64,000 nt of DNA, from contig NZ_CP101125.1 of NCBI RefSeq assembly GCF_024296925.1, positions 1,180,501-1,244,500 of the forward strand. The letters are read 5' to 3'. Shown here one piece after another: positions 63,980-64,000 of the stretch. Both the position numbers and the translations under genes were made by a program. This DNA is from Pseudomonas nunensis. GTDB lineage: Bacteria > Pseudomonadota > Gammaproteobacteria > Pseudomonadales > Pseudomonadaceae. How positions within the stretch are numbered: the first letter of the stretch is position 1; every line of letters begins with the position of its first letter. The notes under the pieces were generated by a model, which worked only from the letters and a program-made list of their open reading frames with translations, had not been told where the DNA came from and searched no databases.

Positions 63980-64000
63980 TGGGTCAACTCCTCAAAGGTA

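Overview
The window is about 64 kb of GC-rich DNA from a fluorescent Pseudomonas, most likely of the P. fluorescens complex. The evidence is a near-complete distal part of a pyoverdine locus in the usual gene order (NRPSs, fpvA, pvdE, pvdO, pvdN, pvdM, pvdP, opmQ, pvdT, pvdR, fpvI, pvdA), five exact PvdS 'iron starvation' boxes (TAAAT-N16-CGT), and many intergenic REP palindromes typical of Pseudomonas. No rRNA, tRNA, CRISPR array, insertion sequence or prophage was seen.

Region 1 (1-22564): three translationally coupled NRPS genes on the + strand make much of the pyoverdine side chain. Reading the adenylation pocket residues by eye gives: Lys-like with epimerisation, Ala | Gly, Thr with epimerisation, a basic Orn/Lys-like residue | Asp. 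A non-haem iron/2-oxoglutarate hydroxylase is fused to the C-terminus of the second NRPS, directly before the Asp-activating NRPS, so the Asp should become beta-hydroxy-Asp, an iron ligand. The third NRPS starts with a condensation-like domain whose HHxxxDG motif is ruined and it has no thioesterase.

Region 2 (22565-31470): a terminator, the ferripyoverdine receptor fpvA, REP arrays, a small DUF6124-type gene behind a highly structured leader, and, on the - strand, a one-module NRPS with the only thioesterase in the window. Its adenylation domain is an almost exact copy of the Gly domain of the second NRPS.

Region 3 (31500-46151): export and periplasmic maturation. pvdE exports the precursor; pvdO, pvdN, pvdM and pvdP form the chromophore and its side chain in the periplasm; PvdR-PvdT-OpmQ secretes or recycles pyoverdine; fpvI encodes the receptor-linked sigma factor; pvdA makes N5-hydroxyornithine. 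PvdS boxes precede pvdE, pvdM, pvdP, pvdR and pvdA, and candidate Fur sites precede fpvA and fpvI.

Region 4 (46152-63979): unrelated genes. These are an MgtA-type Mg2+ ATPase with a structured leader, a BvgAS/EvgAS-like phosphorelay, an aldo/keto reductase, a PaaI-type thioesterase, a pirin, a mechanosensitive channel with a cyclic-nucleotide-binding domain, an AhpD-like protein, an EmrAB-type efflux pair, two AT-richer genes of unknown function, and a choline/betaine-type periplasmic binding protein. The thioesterase and the EmrAB pair, 6 kb apart, share the same palindromic operator. Not in the window: pvdS, pvdL, pvdH, pvdF or an acetylating counterpart, pvdQ, fpvR and an MbtH gene.
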